From the NCBI GenBank assembly GCA_024663395.1, contig JANFAH010000029.1, positions 434,001 through 498,000 on the forward strand: a stretch of DNA of 64,000 nt. The letters run 5' to 3'. The notes beneath the pieces are model-generated. The model worked only from the letters and a program-made list of their open reading frames with translations. It was not told the origin of the DNA and made no database searches. The DNA is from Pisolithus tinctorius (lineage: Eukaryota > Basidiomycota > Agaricomycetes > Boletales > Pisolithaceae). Numbering within the stretch: the first letter of the stretch is position 1; every line of letters starts with the position of its first letter. Position numbers and translations under genes: made by a program. This document shows positions 10,701 through 21,790 of the stretch, piece after piece.

Positions 10701-12720
10701 AAACACAATGCATGACATGCAGATCCCTATGTCGGACATGGGGCGACTCACATCAGAAGGTGACATAACGAGAGCACCAACGACTAGGGTACCATTGGTT
10801 GTATACCCAGGAAGCGAAGGGATACTCAAAGCAGCTAAGCACAAGTACAATAGGGATCCATTCTTCAAACGGATCATAGAGGACCCACAGGCTTTCAAGA
10901 ACTTCAATATTATGCCAGATGGATTCATCAGTTTGAAACTCCCAGATCGCACCGTCTTCTGCATACCTGATATTGAGGTAGACGGCAAGCGACTTAGGGA
11001 GGTCATCATCGACCATGCCCACTCCTTGCTCACCCACCTAGGTGCCAGAAAGATGGTGTCATATATTCGTGAATTCCTGTGGTGGGATTCGATGGTGAAA
11101 GATATCGCCACATACTGCACATCATGTCAGACTTGCCAACGGAGCAAACCACCAACCCACAAACCATTTGGACTGCTAAACCCACTCTCTGTACCATCCA
11201 GACCTTGGGAATCGATTGGAGTAGACTTTGTGGGACCGCTCCCAGAGTCCAAAGACCACAACAGCAAGTATGACTCGATAACGGTGATTATTGACTTACT
11301 AACATCCATGGTGCACATCGTACTGAGCCAAACAACCTATACTGCTCGTGAAGTAGCAGAATTAATGTTCACTGAGGTGTATAAACACCACAGCTTACCT
11401 CGAGCGATCATTAGTGACCGCGACGTCCTGTTCACTAGCACCTTCTGGAAATGCCTAAATGAGCTAATTGGGATTAAACAGAAAATGTCGAGTGCGTACC
11501 ACCTGGAAACAGATGGCACTACAGAATGTGCCAACCGAACCATTGCCCAGATGCTGAGATGCTGCATCAGGCCGAATCAAAAGGACTGGGTGTCACGACT
11601 ACCTGCCATCGAGTTTGCAATCAATAATGCAAGATCGGAGTCAACTGGTTACGCACCTTTCTTCCTGAACACTGGATGGATGCCTCGACGGATGATCTGG
11701 GACTCCCTGACGAGAGATGAATACCCAAGTGTGAGAGCATTTGCCAATAAAATGAAACTTACTCTGTTGGATGCCCATGACACAATCCTAAAGGCACGAT
11801 TGAAACAAGTGGTTGGCGCTAATAAAAAGTGCCAAGTGTGCCCATTTGTTACAGGTGACCTCGTATACATCTCCACCAAGAATATTAGCTTGTCAAGGGG
11901 GACATTGCGAAAGCTTGTACCAAAATTCATTGGACCGTACTGCATTTCGGACGACTTCGGGAATAATTCTTATCACATTGAATTACCTGATAACCTAAAG
12001 CAAAGAGGTATTCATGACGTGTTTCATTCATCATTGTTAAGGGTGCACATACCTAACAACGATAGAAAGTTCCCTGGACAGAAAGATGATCAGATTCTGG
12101 AACTCGGAGGGACAAACCGAGAATGGGCTGTCAACCAGATAATCAGCCATTGTGGCAGCTGATCGGACATGAAGTTCGAAGTGAAGTGGACAGCTGGAGA
12201 TCAAACGTGGTTACCCTACAACGAGGTCATGCACCTGAAAGCACTTACTGATTATTTCGAGGCCATTGGGGTTGATGGGATTGAAAATTTAAGGGACAAG
12301 AGCGACGGGAGCTCATCGGATGATGACTCCCAGGTGTTCATAGGACACTTGACACTGCATATCTGTGGGGCCCATTTAAATCGCTCATGTCCCAACTGGA
12401 GGTCCCCATCCACTCACCTACACCCCATTATGGCTGGATCCTCCTGCTCTCAAAATCATCAACCCAAGACCTGTCCTCGTCTGTATCACCCTCATCGCCA
12501 CACTAAACACAACCGACCTCCTGCATCTTCGAGTTGTCCCTATAACCATTCACACTGCCCTTCAGATCACCCTCGTCGAGCCCACCTACGTTCAGGTTTG
12601 CATACACGATCCAACTCACGAGTGTTATACACCTCCAGGCCCAGGGGACGCAAGTGCGACTCCCACTGTCATTGTTACGCCCATAAAACTGCCTCCTACC
12701 CGAAGAGGGCACGTCGCTGA
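7777..12720 (+). pseudogene. G1 pol: protease, reverse transcriptase, RNase H, integrase
   Basis: One reading frame runs from about 7,825 to 12,720 with several in-frame TGA stops (for example 8,308, 9,010, 9,097, 10,381 and 12,160). The protease has HALIDTGLLAD at about 8,360-8,395. The reverse transcriptase has SIIDGANAYEQ and the catalytic VYLDDIIIY at about 9,316. RNase H has VMTDACGNGIGG and PIHKQELLAG. The integrase (from 10,708) has a zinc-binding end CTSCQTCQRSK and the D-D-E residues in VDFVGPLP, IISDRDVLF and ETDGTTECANR. A chromo-like or GPY-type end follows (VFHSSLLRVHIPN, then KFEVKWTAGDQTWLPYNE). The stops fall where Arg would fit, so the gene died by CGA-to-TGA change. The order integrase after RNase H marks Ty3/gypsy. 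Confidence 0.92.
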
Positions 12721-12878
12721 TCGCACCCCACTCCCTTGATATCTCGGCCTGCAAGGCAACCTGTCATCAGCCCCAAAAATCTAGCAACGCTCCACAGCAC
12801 CCTGTCCAACATCGTTAGCGAGCTACAGAGTTTAGCTATCAACCACTCACCTGACACGAGATGTCATCAGGCCGCCAC

Positions 12879-13554
12879 TATGTCAAACCCAGCCCAAAGT
12901 CGTTCCATTGAACGGACTAGCTTTGATTATTTTGTCATCTGGGTTGACTCCGGCCCTGGGCAGACAGAGGAGCGACTCTTGGTTCACCGTGAGCAGATTT
13001 GGTGCTTCTTCATGTACAACAGAGCGCTGCGGCGAAACGAGGGAGATCCCCTCGACATCCCTGCTGGATATTGTCATTTCAGGGAAGCTTACCACTGTAG
13101 AGCCACTACGAGGTCACGATTCACTTACCTTGAACCTGGCACGGGACATCACATTGTCATCACAGGCCCAGCCCCAACTAGGGAGGAAGTTCTGGGAGTG
13201 GATGCTGACCTGCGTAGCAGGGAAGAGATAGAGGGTGGGCAGGTACTCAATGCTGCAGAGACTGAGACATTGAATAGCCTGCTCTGGGACACAGCAGAGA
13301 GAGCTAGATGCCAGCACAATCGCTCCCAGCGAGGTTATCAGGACTGCCGAGATCATAGAGGAGACAATTGTTGTACAAGGGGGCCCCTGGTGATCGCCCC
13401 AACTCGTCACCATTTAGAACACAAGGATCAGAGAGGCCTCAGGCCAGCAGACGTCGTGAGACCTCTCGTGCAAGCAGGTGTCGCAAGGCACCTAAAAACA
13501 CTACTGATAATCGTCAGAGTGCCACCATCACCAGTTCCTCGACCTCTACCTTAG
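12879..13554 (+). CDS. G1 3' ORF of unknown function (between integrase and 3' LTR)
   Basis: About 225 residues from the ATG at 12,879 (MSNPAQSRSIERTSFDYF). I do not recognise it. It lies where some Ty3/gypsy elements carry an env-like or accessory ORF, but I see no signal peptide and no membrane segment, so an envelope role is not supported. It is in the same frame as pol and is separated from it by a TGA at 12,718-12,720, so it could be a C-terminal extension of pol. The C-terminal third is Arg/His rich. A second frame (13,368-13,757) overlaps its end and encodes an acidic Asp/Glu tail; a frameshift may have split one longer protein. Compared with pol it has fewer stops. Confidence 0.5.
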
Positions 13555-13757
13555 ACATGGATCCCCCCTTTGATACCCTCGCCGATCCTGCTCATATCAC
13601 AATTAACCATCTAAACGTCGACAGCATCTTCAGTGGCCTGGATGACAAAGGGGAATACGGAGAGGATTACGACAGCATAGCAGATGCGGAGGGTGAGGTT
13701 GACGAGACGATGCCCCAGGACGAGACCGCGGGAAGTGCTGGGGACGCAGCTTTGTAA
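13368..13757 (+). pseudogene. Overlapping acidic reading frame at the 3' end of G1
   Basis: An open stretch of 129 codons overlapping the previous ORF in another frame. The first half is basic (Arg-rich), the second half is acidic (YGEDYDSIADAEGEVDET). It ends just before the polypurine tract. It may be the displaced C-terminus of the 3' ORF rather than a gene of its own. Confidence 0.3.
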
Positions 13758-13792
13758 GCAAGTTTTACACGAAGAAAGGGTACTTTGTACCC

Positions 13793-13804
13793 TGGAGGGG
13801 GGAA
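13793..13804 (+). other. G1 polypurine tract
   Basis: A purine run (GGAGGGGGGAA) touches the start of the 3' LTR. In LTR elements this primes plus-strand DNA synthesis. Confidence 0.75.
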
Positions 13805-14093
13805 TGTAAGGACTCGGTCCAACACTGTCGACCATTTGTTCAGATGGTGAATTCTCTATGACAGTCTTACTTATCATCTCATTTGTTTCTTGATCCTACT
13901 TTACCCGTAGCAGTACTCTGACATATTTCGTGCCTGCTCTCTAACCTATAAAATGGCCTATGTAGTGTACTGTATGGGGACTCTTTTTTCTACCTCGAAT
14001 CAAACAGACCTTTCACTCTGGAAACGAGTAGTATTTAAGAAGAATCCTGGTGTGGTGTCATTGCAAGTCTTATAACTTCGCATCGTCATTACA
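13805..14093 (+). repeat. G1 3' LTR
   Basis: About 289 bp, starting TGTAAGGACTCGG right after the polypurine tract and ending CATTACA, the usual TG..CA ends. It contains a TATA box at 13,947-13,954. No second copy is in the window, so the right border (14,093) rests on the TG..CA rule alone. It ends about 100 bp upstream of the G-domain gene and could influence its transcription. Confidence 0.7.
13947..13954 (+). promoter_or_regulatory. TATA box in the G1 LTR
   Basis: TATAAAAT within the LTR, about 145 bp before its right end, the usual place for the LTR promoter. Confidence 0.5.
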
Positions 14094-14195
14094 GATAGCG
14101 ATCAGCAGCAGTCCACAACTTCATGCCGTCTCCACTCGTCCTAACGCTTACTGCTTCTGTCGACATTCCAAGAACTTCAGCTTCTCATTCAATTC

Positions 14196-17100
14196 ATGGC
14201 TCCTGGATGCTTCAAGGCATTGTGGTGTATTCGGCGGCCGCCTTCTCTGAGCGACGATGCAGCTGTTCCACAAGTTCCCTCTCCTGTTGGAGCAGCTCAG
14301 CCCCCAGCCAGTACAAACATTCACATCCCTGCACTGACTGAGGTTCTTGTCGAAGCCTCTGACTCTCCCTCAGTCAATATTGGGGGTGTTCGTGCTACCA
14401 CAGCGGTCGAAAACACTCTGCCATGTTCTCCTGTGGGCCCTAGCCCTAGCAACGTGGATATTTCCGCTCCCGCCCCTGCTCAAGGTGGTTTCTCGCATTT
14501 TTTATGGTGTACTTTAGTTTACTTAGTTGCTTGGCAAGGTTCTCCGTTAAACAGTATGGGTGCCCTTGCCCCTGCACTGATCGAGGTGCAACCCACGATT
14601 CCACATTCTCTGGAAGAAAGTGTGGACACTCCTGGTCCTGTACACACTGAAGAAGTACCCATGGGTAAGCATTGTACTTGTGAAGGGGACAAGCCTAAGA
14701 GCAGTAATGATCAGTGTCAGCCTCCACACGCTCTAGGTTTCGCTTGGATCCTGCGAAAGCTAGAGAGCATATTGATCGCATCAAATGCTTTCGCATTCTC
14801 ATCATGGGAAGAGCCAATGCAGGTAAAACAACAATCTTACAGAGGGTTTGTAATACTACGGACAAACCAGAAATTTTTAATGGAGAAGGAGAGAAGGTGT
14901 GTATGTTTCATGGTATTTGTTTGAGATTAATGTGTCGGGCTATATTCAGGTAGATGCTACTGTGGTGCAGGGTTCCCTAAAGGTGAAGTAACTTCATGAA
15001 TATCCTGCAGCTGATGTTGAATGGTTGAATGTATCCAGTGTGGCTACCACAACATCGAGGATGAGCTGGTTTTCAAAAGTAATCAACGCTTTGTATTCCA
15101 TGACTCACATGGATTTGAAGCCGGAAGTGAAGGGGAGTTTGACATGATGAAGGAATTCGTGATGGATCGTGCCAAGACAACAAAGCTTGACAAGAGAATT
15201 CATGCTATATGGTAGGGAAACTATGTCTGATGCTGTAACTGAAGTGACATGGTTTCTGTGATGGATGTAGGTTTTGCATTCCTTTGAATGATAGCCACAG
15301 GATGGTCACAGCTGCAGAGAAGAAGTTTTTTGATGAGTGTGATACAGGACATGGTGTGTATATTGACCATACTCTGATGGTTTTAAATTTCAATGTTTTT
15401 GTCACAGTGCCTGTAATTGTATTGCTAACAAAAACAGATACCTTGGCCTTGGATGCTTTCCTGGAGCTCATTGATGATGGATTGGATGAAGGTGATGCAG
15501 TGGAAAGGACTGCAGAGGTAGAAAAAAGAAACCTGACAGAATGCTTTATAAAGGTCAAGGGTTGGTTGGATGAGTCAAGGTTTCCACCCTATGACTATCT
15601 GTCACTCACAGGTGGGTATCCTAACCATCACCCAAGAATGGTACAGTCTGAGAAAATAACTGCAGGAATGGACAAAGAGGATGCTGACTGTACACCCCTA
15701 CTAACATGCACAGCAAATGCTTTGAGTGAGGAAGGACTGCAGCAGCTCCTGATATCCTCACAGCAGTCAAACCTTGGACTGTGTTTGGAGTTTGCAATAA
15801 CAAGGTAAGTGAGAAAGTAGAAGGATAAAAATGTACTGATAGGTGCAAGGACATTGAAGAGATGCATGAGTACTTTGGTTGGCAAGATTAAACCAGGGAT
15901 GCTTTCATATATTCTCTTGTTCTGGTTTCCATTTGTGAGAAAATAGTGAGTAGTATGGATGTGTTACTGATTTGAGACCAGCAAGTGTGTGAAATTGCAA
16001 AAACTCTGATTTCATGAATACTAAGTTGGCTATGACTTGGGATTCATAGGATGTGAGTGGAGTCATAGCAGGTGGTGGCAGGATACTGACCATGCCCACT
16101 CCAACCCTCTCGGACCTGCATTTGTAGGAAGTGAGTGGAGTCATGGGAGGTGGTGGAAGGATTCTGACCATGTTCACTCCCACCCTTTTGGACTTACATT
16201 CATAGTTGGTGAGCGGAGTCATGGCTGGTGGGAAGGATTCTGACCATATTCACTCCCCACTTCTGGACTTGCATTCATAGAGAGTGAGTGGAGTCATGGG
16301 AGGTGGTGGAAGGATTCTGACCATGTTCACTCCCACCTTTTCATACTTGCATTCATAGGAAGTGAGTGGAGTCATGGGAGGTGGTGGAAGGATTCTGACC
16401 ATGTTCACCCCCACCCTTTTGGATTTGCATTCATAGAGAGTGAGTGGAGTCATGGGAGGTGATGGAAGCATGCTGACCATGTTCACTTGCACCCTTTTGG
16501 GCTTGCATTCATAGAAAGTGAGTGGAGTCATGGCAGGTGGTGGAAGGATTCTGATGAGGTTCACTCCCACCCTTTTTGACTTGCATTCATAGGGAGTGAG
16601 TGGAGTCATGGGTGGTGGAGGTGATGGAAGTGTTCTGACCATGTTCACTCCCACCCTTTTGGACTTACATTCATAGTTGGTGAGTGGAGTCATAGCAGGT
16701 GGTGGAGGCATTCTGACCATGTTCACTCCCATCCTTTGGGACTTGCATTCATAGGAAGTGAGTGGAGTCATGGCAGGTGGTGGAAGGATTCTGAACATGT
16801 TCACTCCCACCCTTTTGGACTTGCATTCATAGAGAGTGAGTAGAGGCATGGCAGGTGGTGGAAGGATTCTGACCATGTTCACTCCCACCCTTTTGGACTT
16901 GCATTCATAGTGGGTGGGTGGAGTCATGGCAGGTGGTGGAAGGATTCTGACCATGTTCACTCCCACCTTTTTGGACTTGCATACATAGGAAGTGAGTGGA
17001 GTCATGGGAGGTGATGGAAGGATTCTGACCATGTTCACTCCCACCCTTTTGGACATGCATTCATAGGGAGTGAGTAGAGGCATGACAGGTGGTGGAAGGA

Positions 17101-18393
17101 TTCTGACCATGTTCACTCCCACCCTTTTGGACTTGCAACCATAGTTGGTGAGTGGAGTCATGCAGGTGGTGGAAGCATTCTGACCATGTTCACTCCCACC
17201 CTTTTGGACTTGCATTCATAGATGGTGAGTCATGGGAGGTGGTGGAAGGATTCTGACCATGTTCACTCCTACCTTTTTGGATTTGTGTTCATAGGATGTG
17301 AGTGGAGTCATGGCAGGTGGTGAAAGCATTCTCATCATGGTTATTGCCACTATGATATTGGGTTTCTAGTCTGTGAGTACAGTCATAGCAGATTTTTGCT
17401 AGATGTCTGCTCACTATTTCCCTTTCTAAACTGATGCAATTTTGGTCATAGTATGTGAGTCCCATTCCATGTTATTGAACAAGCTGCTGATATTATATAG
17501 ATGGTGAGTTCTCTTGATGTATTTGTACCATATTCATATTTTACAATTTTTCAGGATGTAGGTGCACATTTTTGTAGATGTTTAATTTGACCCTTATCTC
17601 TCTATTTGCATCTGTCAGCATGTTAGTCATCATCATTCAGAATTATCTCCCATGCTAACATACCTTGTCTAGGATGTGTGCATTTTCTTGAATTCATATT
17701 ATGCATTACTGATAATGTTTGTAGTTGGTTTGTGGCCCTGTTCCTCATTGACATTTCCTGATATGGTCCCATGACACATTGCTCAGGTGGTCAGTTTTGT
17801 CTCCCTTATTCTGCCATGGACAGATCACTTGATTTGCAAACATCATAGCCTACTATTGCAACCTGTTGCCCATCTTCTGTCCAAATGCCTACCTTGGCAA
17901 TTTCAGCACAGCCTTCAATGCAATTAATTGCAGAACATGGCATTGGTAATTGATATCTTGTCATGATTTCACACATATAACCCACATTTGCAGGTGCTTT
18001 TCTTGTGTTTGAACATTTATACTTCTTGTTGCAGGCCAACCAACTGAATAGTGATTTGCAGACAGCCCTTAAGTTGGCTGTCACAACATATCAAACATCA
18101 GGTGTCCAAGCTACTGTTGCCAAACTTGTCACAGCTGCATTTCAGCAACATGGTGAAGATGTGGAGGCTTTATCCCCCATCCTTGTGGGTATTGCAAAGG
18201 AGAACCAGATATGTATGACACTATTTCCTCAACATTAATTGGATTCTTTCTTACCTGTGCTTGGACCAGCAAAGATGCAATAGGAGGGGATATTTTTCAA
18301 GTGGTTACTGAGCCCACTGTGAGTCCCCTCCACTTCCCATTGGTGTGGCATTTTGAATCCTTCCATGTGGAGGGAAACTTCCAAAACTTGTAG
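14196..18393 (+). CDS. P-loop GTPase-like (G-domain) protein, spliced host-type gene
   Basis: I can join these exons in phase: 14,196-14,664, 14,715-14,896, 14,950-14,982, 15,039-15,211, 15,271-15,353, 15,408-15,611, 15,666-15,804, 15,850-15,934 and 18,035-18,212, then a last exon from 18,270. All introns are GT..AG; most are 45-60 bp and one is 2.1 kb. The product, about 520 residues, has a P-loop (GRANAGKTT), a DxxG box in FHDSHGFEAGS, and TKTD for guanine binding after VPVIVLL, so it probably binds GTP. A membrane-like stretch, MLSYILLFWFPF, precedes the conserved C-terminal helix ALKLAVTTYQTSG. The N-terminal 150 residues are Ser/Pro rich and may hold another small intron (about 14,485-14,540). 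The start is uncertain. The end may be a TAG at 18,281-18,283 or one at 18,391-18,393. Related proteins are numerous in mushroom genomes; the cellular role is not known to me. Confidence 0.8.
16055..17345 (+). repeat. 78-bp minisatellite inside the long intron of the G-domain gene
   Basis: About 17 units. Unit starts (GAGTGGAGTCAT-like) lie at 16,055, 16,133, 16,211, 16,286, 16,364, 16,442, 16,520, 16,598, 16,682, 16,760, 16,838, 16,916, 16,994, 17,072, 17,150, 17,227 and 17,300. The period is 78 bp in most steps, with 75, 84, 77 and 73 as exceptions. Each unit has CATTCATAG followed within a few bases by GTGAGT, which look like a splice acceptor and a donor. On the minus strand most of the array (16,250-17,215) stays open as a 26-residue repeat; I regard that frame as a by-product of the period being a multiple of three. 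Confidence 0.95.
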
Positions 18394-18814
18394 TTGGCTT
18401 CCCCCCTGTGACATATGTATGCCATTGACCTTCAAGTTGACAATCCCCACATTTGCCACACCAGGAAATATTGATGAGACATGATGGCTCTGTAAATTGA
18501 ATCAAATATATATCCTATGCCTTGTCACTCAGCTACCTGGAGTTTGGCCTTACTTATGTTCTATGCCATTCTGTTTTGTTTTTATGACCCATGCCCAAGT
18601 GCAATTCATCCCCTACACAGGTGACCCAGTAGCTAAAACATTTCCCACCTAACCAGCCCTTTGCTGAGACTACCACCTGCTTTGGATCCTGATAACTGTG
18701 CTATCACTTAAAGGCCCTACCTCCTAGTACATTTGCAACCCACACAGCATCACATGCACAAGGCATGCCAGCTCAAATACATGCATAGCATACACATACA
18801 TAATAACTTACAGC
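18394..18814. other. Intergenic, nothing recognised
   Basis: AT-rich sequence after the G-domain gene. I see no ORF with recognisable content and no clear repeat. Confidence 0.5.
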
Positions 18815-18975
18815 TGTTTTCAAATGTTTGGGGAAAATCAGAAAGTCAAAATTGTGTGATGGGGATTGCCAAAAAGGACCCCAGAGGTGGCCCTAGTATA
18901 TACATCCTGTAACAAATTAGTAGTCCCCTCAGCTAGTAAATGACTCTCAGCAGAACAACATTTTTCCCACAGTGT
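18815..18975 (+). repeat. Dispersed repeat, inverted copy at 48,095-48,250
   Basis: The stretch containing GGGGATTGCCAAAAAGGACC and, further on, CTCAGCAGAACAAC and TTTTCCCACAGTGTGAC matches the reverse complement of 48,095-48,250 over about 150 bp with scattered C/T and G/A differences. The two copies flank the old LTR that element A entered, in opposite orientation, so they may be the ends of an older element. Confidence 0.7.
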
Positions 18976-18992
18976 GACAACTGCCACAGCAT

Positions 18993-19372
18993 CACACAGT
19001 AGCACAGAGTGAACTTAGACATCAAAATACAGTTCTACATAGCACTGAAACTGCTACACTAATGTATAAGACTGGTATCTTTGCTTGAGTAGATTCTAAC
19101 AATGCTATTTCTGTGCCCAGATTTACAAGTCTGGACTGGACCAGACTTCATCAACAAAACAGAGTTTTTCCCACAGTGTGACAGTTGTATGCCATAGTGT
19201 CATAGAGCTGGGTGCAGTGAGTAAAAAGCACTTAAATACCACATTTTTGGACACAAAGATGGTACTGTTAGAATCTACTCAAGCTAGGATATTACTTTTA
19301 TACATTAGTGTAGCAGTTTCAATGCTATGTAGAGCTATATTTTAAGTCTAAGTTTGCTCTGTACTACTGTGT
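18993..19372. repeat. Inverted repeat with arms of about 110 bp
   Basis: Arm 1 (18,993-19,102) and arm 2 (19,262-19,372) are reverse complements with a few mismatches; both hold the core CTGCTACACTAATGTATAA or its complement. The spacer is about 160 bp and contains a second TTTTCCCACAGTGTGAC (near 19,162) like the one at 18,960. The arrangement suggests a MITE-like element. No ORF is present and I could not fix a TSD. Confidence 0.7.
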
Positions 19373-19640
19373 GACTGTCAAAGTCACACAACACCCCTGA
19401 ATTCCTCTTAGGGTGGAGTAGGAGCAGGTTGGTCTGCAGAGTACAGTGGTCAAAGTCTGAAGTGAATCCAATCACTGGGTGGCAAGATATTCAATGAACA
19501 GTGAGCAGAGGGGTATGGAGGAAAGTTTCAGAGGCAGGGGTCAGAGTCAGAGGCCAGAGGTCAGATGAGAGGGCATCAGGTTCAGCTAGTGCACTGCCCC
19601 CTTGCATGAGCTCAGCCCTTGTATTTCAGAGGCAGAGTGG
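19373..19640 (-). repeat. 3' end of an E-type LTR and its leader, cut off by element A
   Basis: Read on the minus strand, 19,640-19,590 (CTCTGAAATACAAGGG, then GCAAGGGGGCAGTGCA) matches the end of the related LTR at about 55,640-55,690. The other part of the same LTR lies 28 kb away at 47,504-48,094. Element A therefore inserted into this LTR. Confidence 0.6.
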
Positions 19641-20297
19641 TGTAAGGAATCTGCATTCCTTGGACACATAAGCCACTATCATAGACCATTCTGCAACTAT
19701 CATTACATTCCTGGACCTCTCGCATCCATCGCTGTTCATGTGCAACCTTCCCACATCCTCACACCCTCTCATGCAATGCTATACCTGTGGCTGCTGTGCT
19801 CTGGTTGCCTCCTTTCCCTTGGACTCTTTCTTTTGCCATGGTCTCTGTTCCTTTTGCATTAGTAGTATACCCTCAGCCTCTGTTCTGTCTTGTCTTGTAT
19901 TTATGCACTGTTGTGCAGCTTCCCTTTACTAGTACCCTGTCTTACTTAGGTTCTGGGTTTGCCCGGACTATAAAGCCCTGTACTTAGGTACAGAATGATA
20001 CCTTTTGGCACTTGGAAGGTCACCACAAGTTTCTTTTCCACTTTGTCTACACTGCACACTTTGCTTACCACCATGCATGAACTATGCACACTGCTCACAC
20101 TGCTCACATCACCAGTACTACTCCATGGACCACACTGTGCACATCATGAACTGCTACTGCTACAAAGCACTGAGTCTCACCTTCTAGTCTCAGCAGTCTA
20201 GAATCCCTTGGGACAAACATTTTGTTCCCTTCATTTTTTATTGTTGTTATCTAAGCCATCTAGCTCATATTATACAGCTACTTGGACTTTTCCTAAA
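19641..20297 (+). repeat. Element A 5' LTR
   Basis: About 657 bp from TGTAAGGAATCTGC to TTTTCCTAAA (the 3' copy ends TTTTCCTACA). It has a TATA box at 19,969-19,975. The 3' copy (42,725 onward) matches it closely along its length, apart from the insertion of C. Confidence 0.92.
19969..19975 (+). promoter_or_regulatory. TATA box in the A 5' LTR
   Basis: TATAAAG after GCCCGGAC, about 330 bp before the LTR end; conserved in the 3' LTR copy near 43,054. Confidence 0.55.
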
Positions 20298-20316
20298 ACT
20301 GGAGCCCACTGTGAGG
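20298..20316 (+). other. Primer-binding site of element A
   Basis: ACTGGAGCCCACTGTGAGG follows the 5' LTR directly. A site starting TGG after a short spacer fits pairing with a tRNA 3' CCA end. The identical 19 bases follow the 5' LTR of element C on the minus strand (46,972-46,990). Confidence 0.75.
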
Positions 20317-21297
20317 GGTTCTGCTGTTGCTTCCAGAAGGTTGCTCAGGTGCACTGCTGAATGCACCAAACTAGAAAATTTACACCTCCACTTTTGCAAC
20401 CTGAACCTGTTAGAGGACTCTGACCTCTTCCACCCTGTTTCACCTGTAACACTGGATCACATGCAATTACCCACTGACATTCTGTGGGTACTACCCATGA
20501 TCACTCCTCCCAATATATCAGCAGATCAGATATTTGTTGCATTGGATCACCTAGATTTCACTGCCCCTGATTTTCCCAGTGGCTTTATCCACTCAACTCC
20601 CTGAAGACCTGAAACCCTGCCATCACCTTTAACACCTGTCACATCATCTGATTCATCATCACAGATGCCCTCATTTTCCTGTCTCTTTGATGCCTCTGAA
20701 TCTATACCCAGAATCCCAGCTCCATCCACCACACTGCCATGACCACTGACTCAGTTGCAGACCACCCATCAGCCAATTAGTAACCTGCCAGCACTTCTGC
20801 CAGTCTGCTCATGCACTATACCACCTGCTCCACATCTGCAACCAATACCTACCCCTCCCATTACCAATCCAGCACTGCCACCACAAGTGAACCCACCAAT
20901 GGCTAACCCCCAATTTCAGATGCTGCTCTGCAGCACACAGAACTCACCTAAGTTTAGCAGAGATTCCCCCATGCAGCTTCTGCACTACCTTGAAGACATC
21001 AACTTCCTCAGTACTCTTGCTGCTCTTGACAATCATGGGAAGATTAGAGCTGCAATCCACTATGCCAACCTCAAAGAAGCTGAGGTCTGGCAAACACTTC
21101 TGGAAGCCACTCCTGTGGCCAACAACTGGGATGCCTTTGTAGCCACTGTTAAGGGTTTGTACCCTGGCTGCAAAGGTGACAACTGCTACTGCTGCACAGA
21201 CTTGCAGTACCTTGTCGAAGAATATCAGTCCAAGCCTATGCGAAACCAGGATGACCTTGGAGAATACCAGCAGAAATTCACTAAGGTTTCCACACTC
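20311..21297 (+). pseudogene. Element A gag, first part
   Basis: One frame runs from about 20,311 to the insertion point of B, interrupted by TGA stops (for instance after HSTP near 20,600 and just before 20,745). The middle is Pro/Thr rich. A capsid-like part follows (PMQLLHYLEDINFLSTLAAL, then KEAEVWQTLLEATPVANNW). At 21,297 the frame is cut by element B. It resumes at 27,933 so that KVSTL joins LIKTKKLAE. The function is particle assembly. Start not fixed: I see no convincing ATG after the primer site. Confidence 0.65.
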
Positions 21298-21753
21298 TGT
21301 TATGCTTGACTGAAGTCAAGGCATAGGGAGAGCTCAAATGCAGACTAAGGGTTTCTACTGAGCAACAGCTGCAGTAACCTTCATAAACAACAAAGGATTT
21401 GGACAATGCCAGTAAGAGTGGTCCAGGTTAGGGACACTGAGGGTGAAGTTCTGAGTGAGAACGCTGCGTATGATTGAGCAGCTCAAGTCTGGGTTTCCAG
21501 GACTTGAGCCGGCAGTCTAAATACTACAAGGGAACAGACCATGAGGTGTCCACATGTAAATGAGCTAACTATGCCATTGGTTGAACAGTGATGACACATG
21601 TCCTAGGCATGTAACGAGTGAGTTACGCTAGTGGTGGAAATAGTGAGCCGTTGGACCAGAGAGAAGACGGCTCCAAAAGGAAACAAGGTCCAATGGATCA
21701 AGCACAAGGCAAACATATGGTGAAAAGAGAAAAGACAGGGGTGAAACATAACA
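21298..21753 (-). repeat. Element B 3' LTR (coding-strand sense)
   Basis: 456 bp, matching 27,472-27,927 closely with scattered transitions at CpG/TpG sites. The ends are a 7-bp inverted pair (TGTTATG..CATAACA). Confidence 0.92.
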
Positions 21754-21790
21754 TTACCCCCTTTCTAAGCATTGAAGTCCCCGACTTCAA

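Larger units (their letters stand above)
1..14093 (+). mobile_element. G1: decayed Ty3/gypsy LTR retrotransposon, 5' end outside the window, split by LINE1
   Basis: Gag, protease, reverse transcriptase, RNase H, integrase, a 3' ORF, a polypurine tract and a 3' LTR follow in that order on the + strand, the Ty3/gypsy order. The element starts inside gag at base 1, so its 5' LTR and primer-binding site are not in the window. LINE1 (1,167-7,762) interrupts it between the gag zinc knuckle and the protease; the 14-bp TSD on each side (1,153-1,166 and 7,763-7,776) shows the two halves belong together. Every main frame carries in-frame TGA stops, so the element is dead. Without the LINE the part seen is about 7.5 kb. 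Confidence 0.9.

Noticed and set aside
12736..13554. G1 3' ORF as a retroviral-type envelope
   Set aside because: No signal peptide, no membrane segment and no fusion-peptide-like stretch. Only the position is suggestive.
16250..17215. 321-codon open frame on the minus strand with a 26-residue repeat
   Set aside because: It is the translation of the 78-bp minisatellite, whose period is a multiple of three. It lies in an intron of a gene on the other strand, and array members with 75, 77 or 73 bp break it at the edges. No start context or domain supports a protein.
16055..17345. CRISPR-like array
   Set aside because: Units are continuous tandem copies without distinct spacers, in an intron of a eukaryotic gene.
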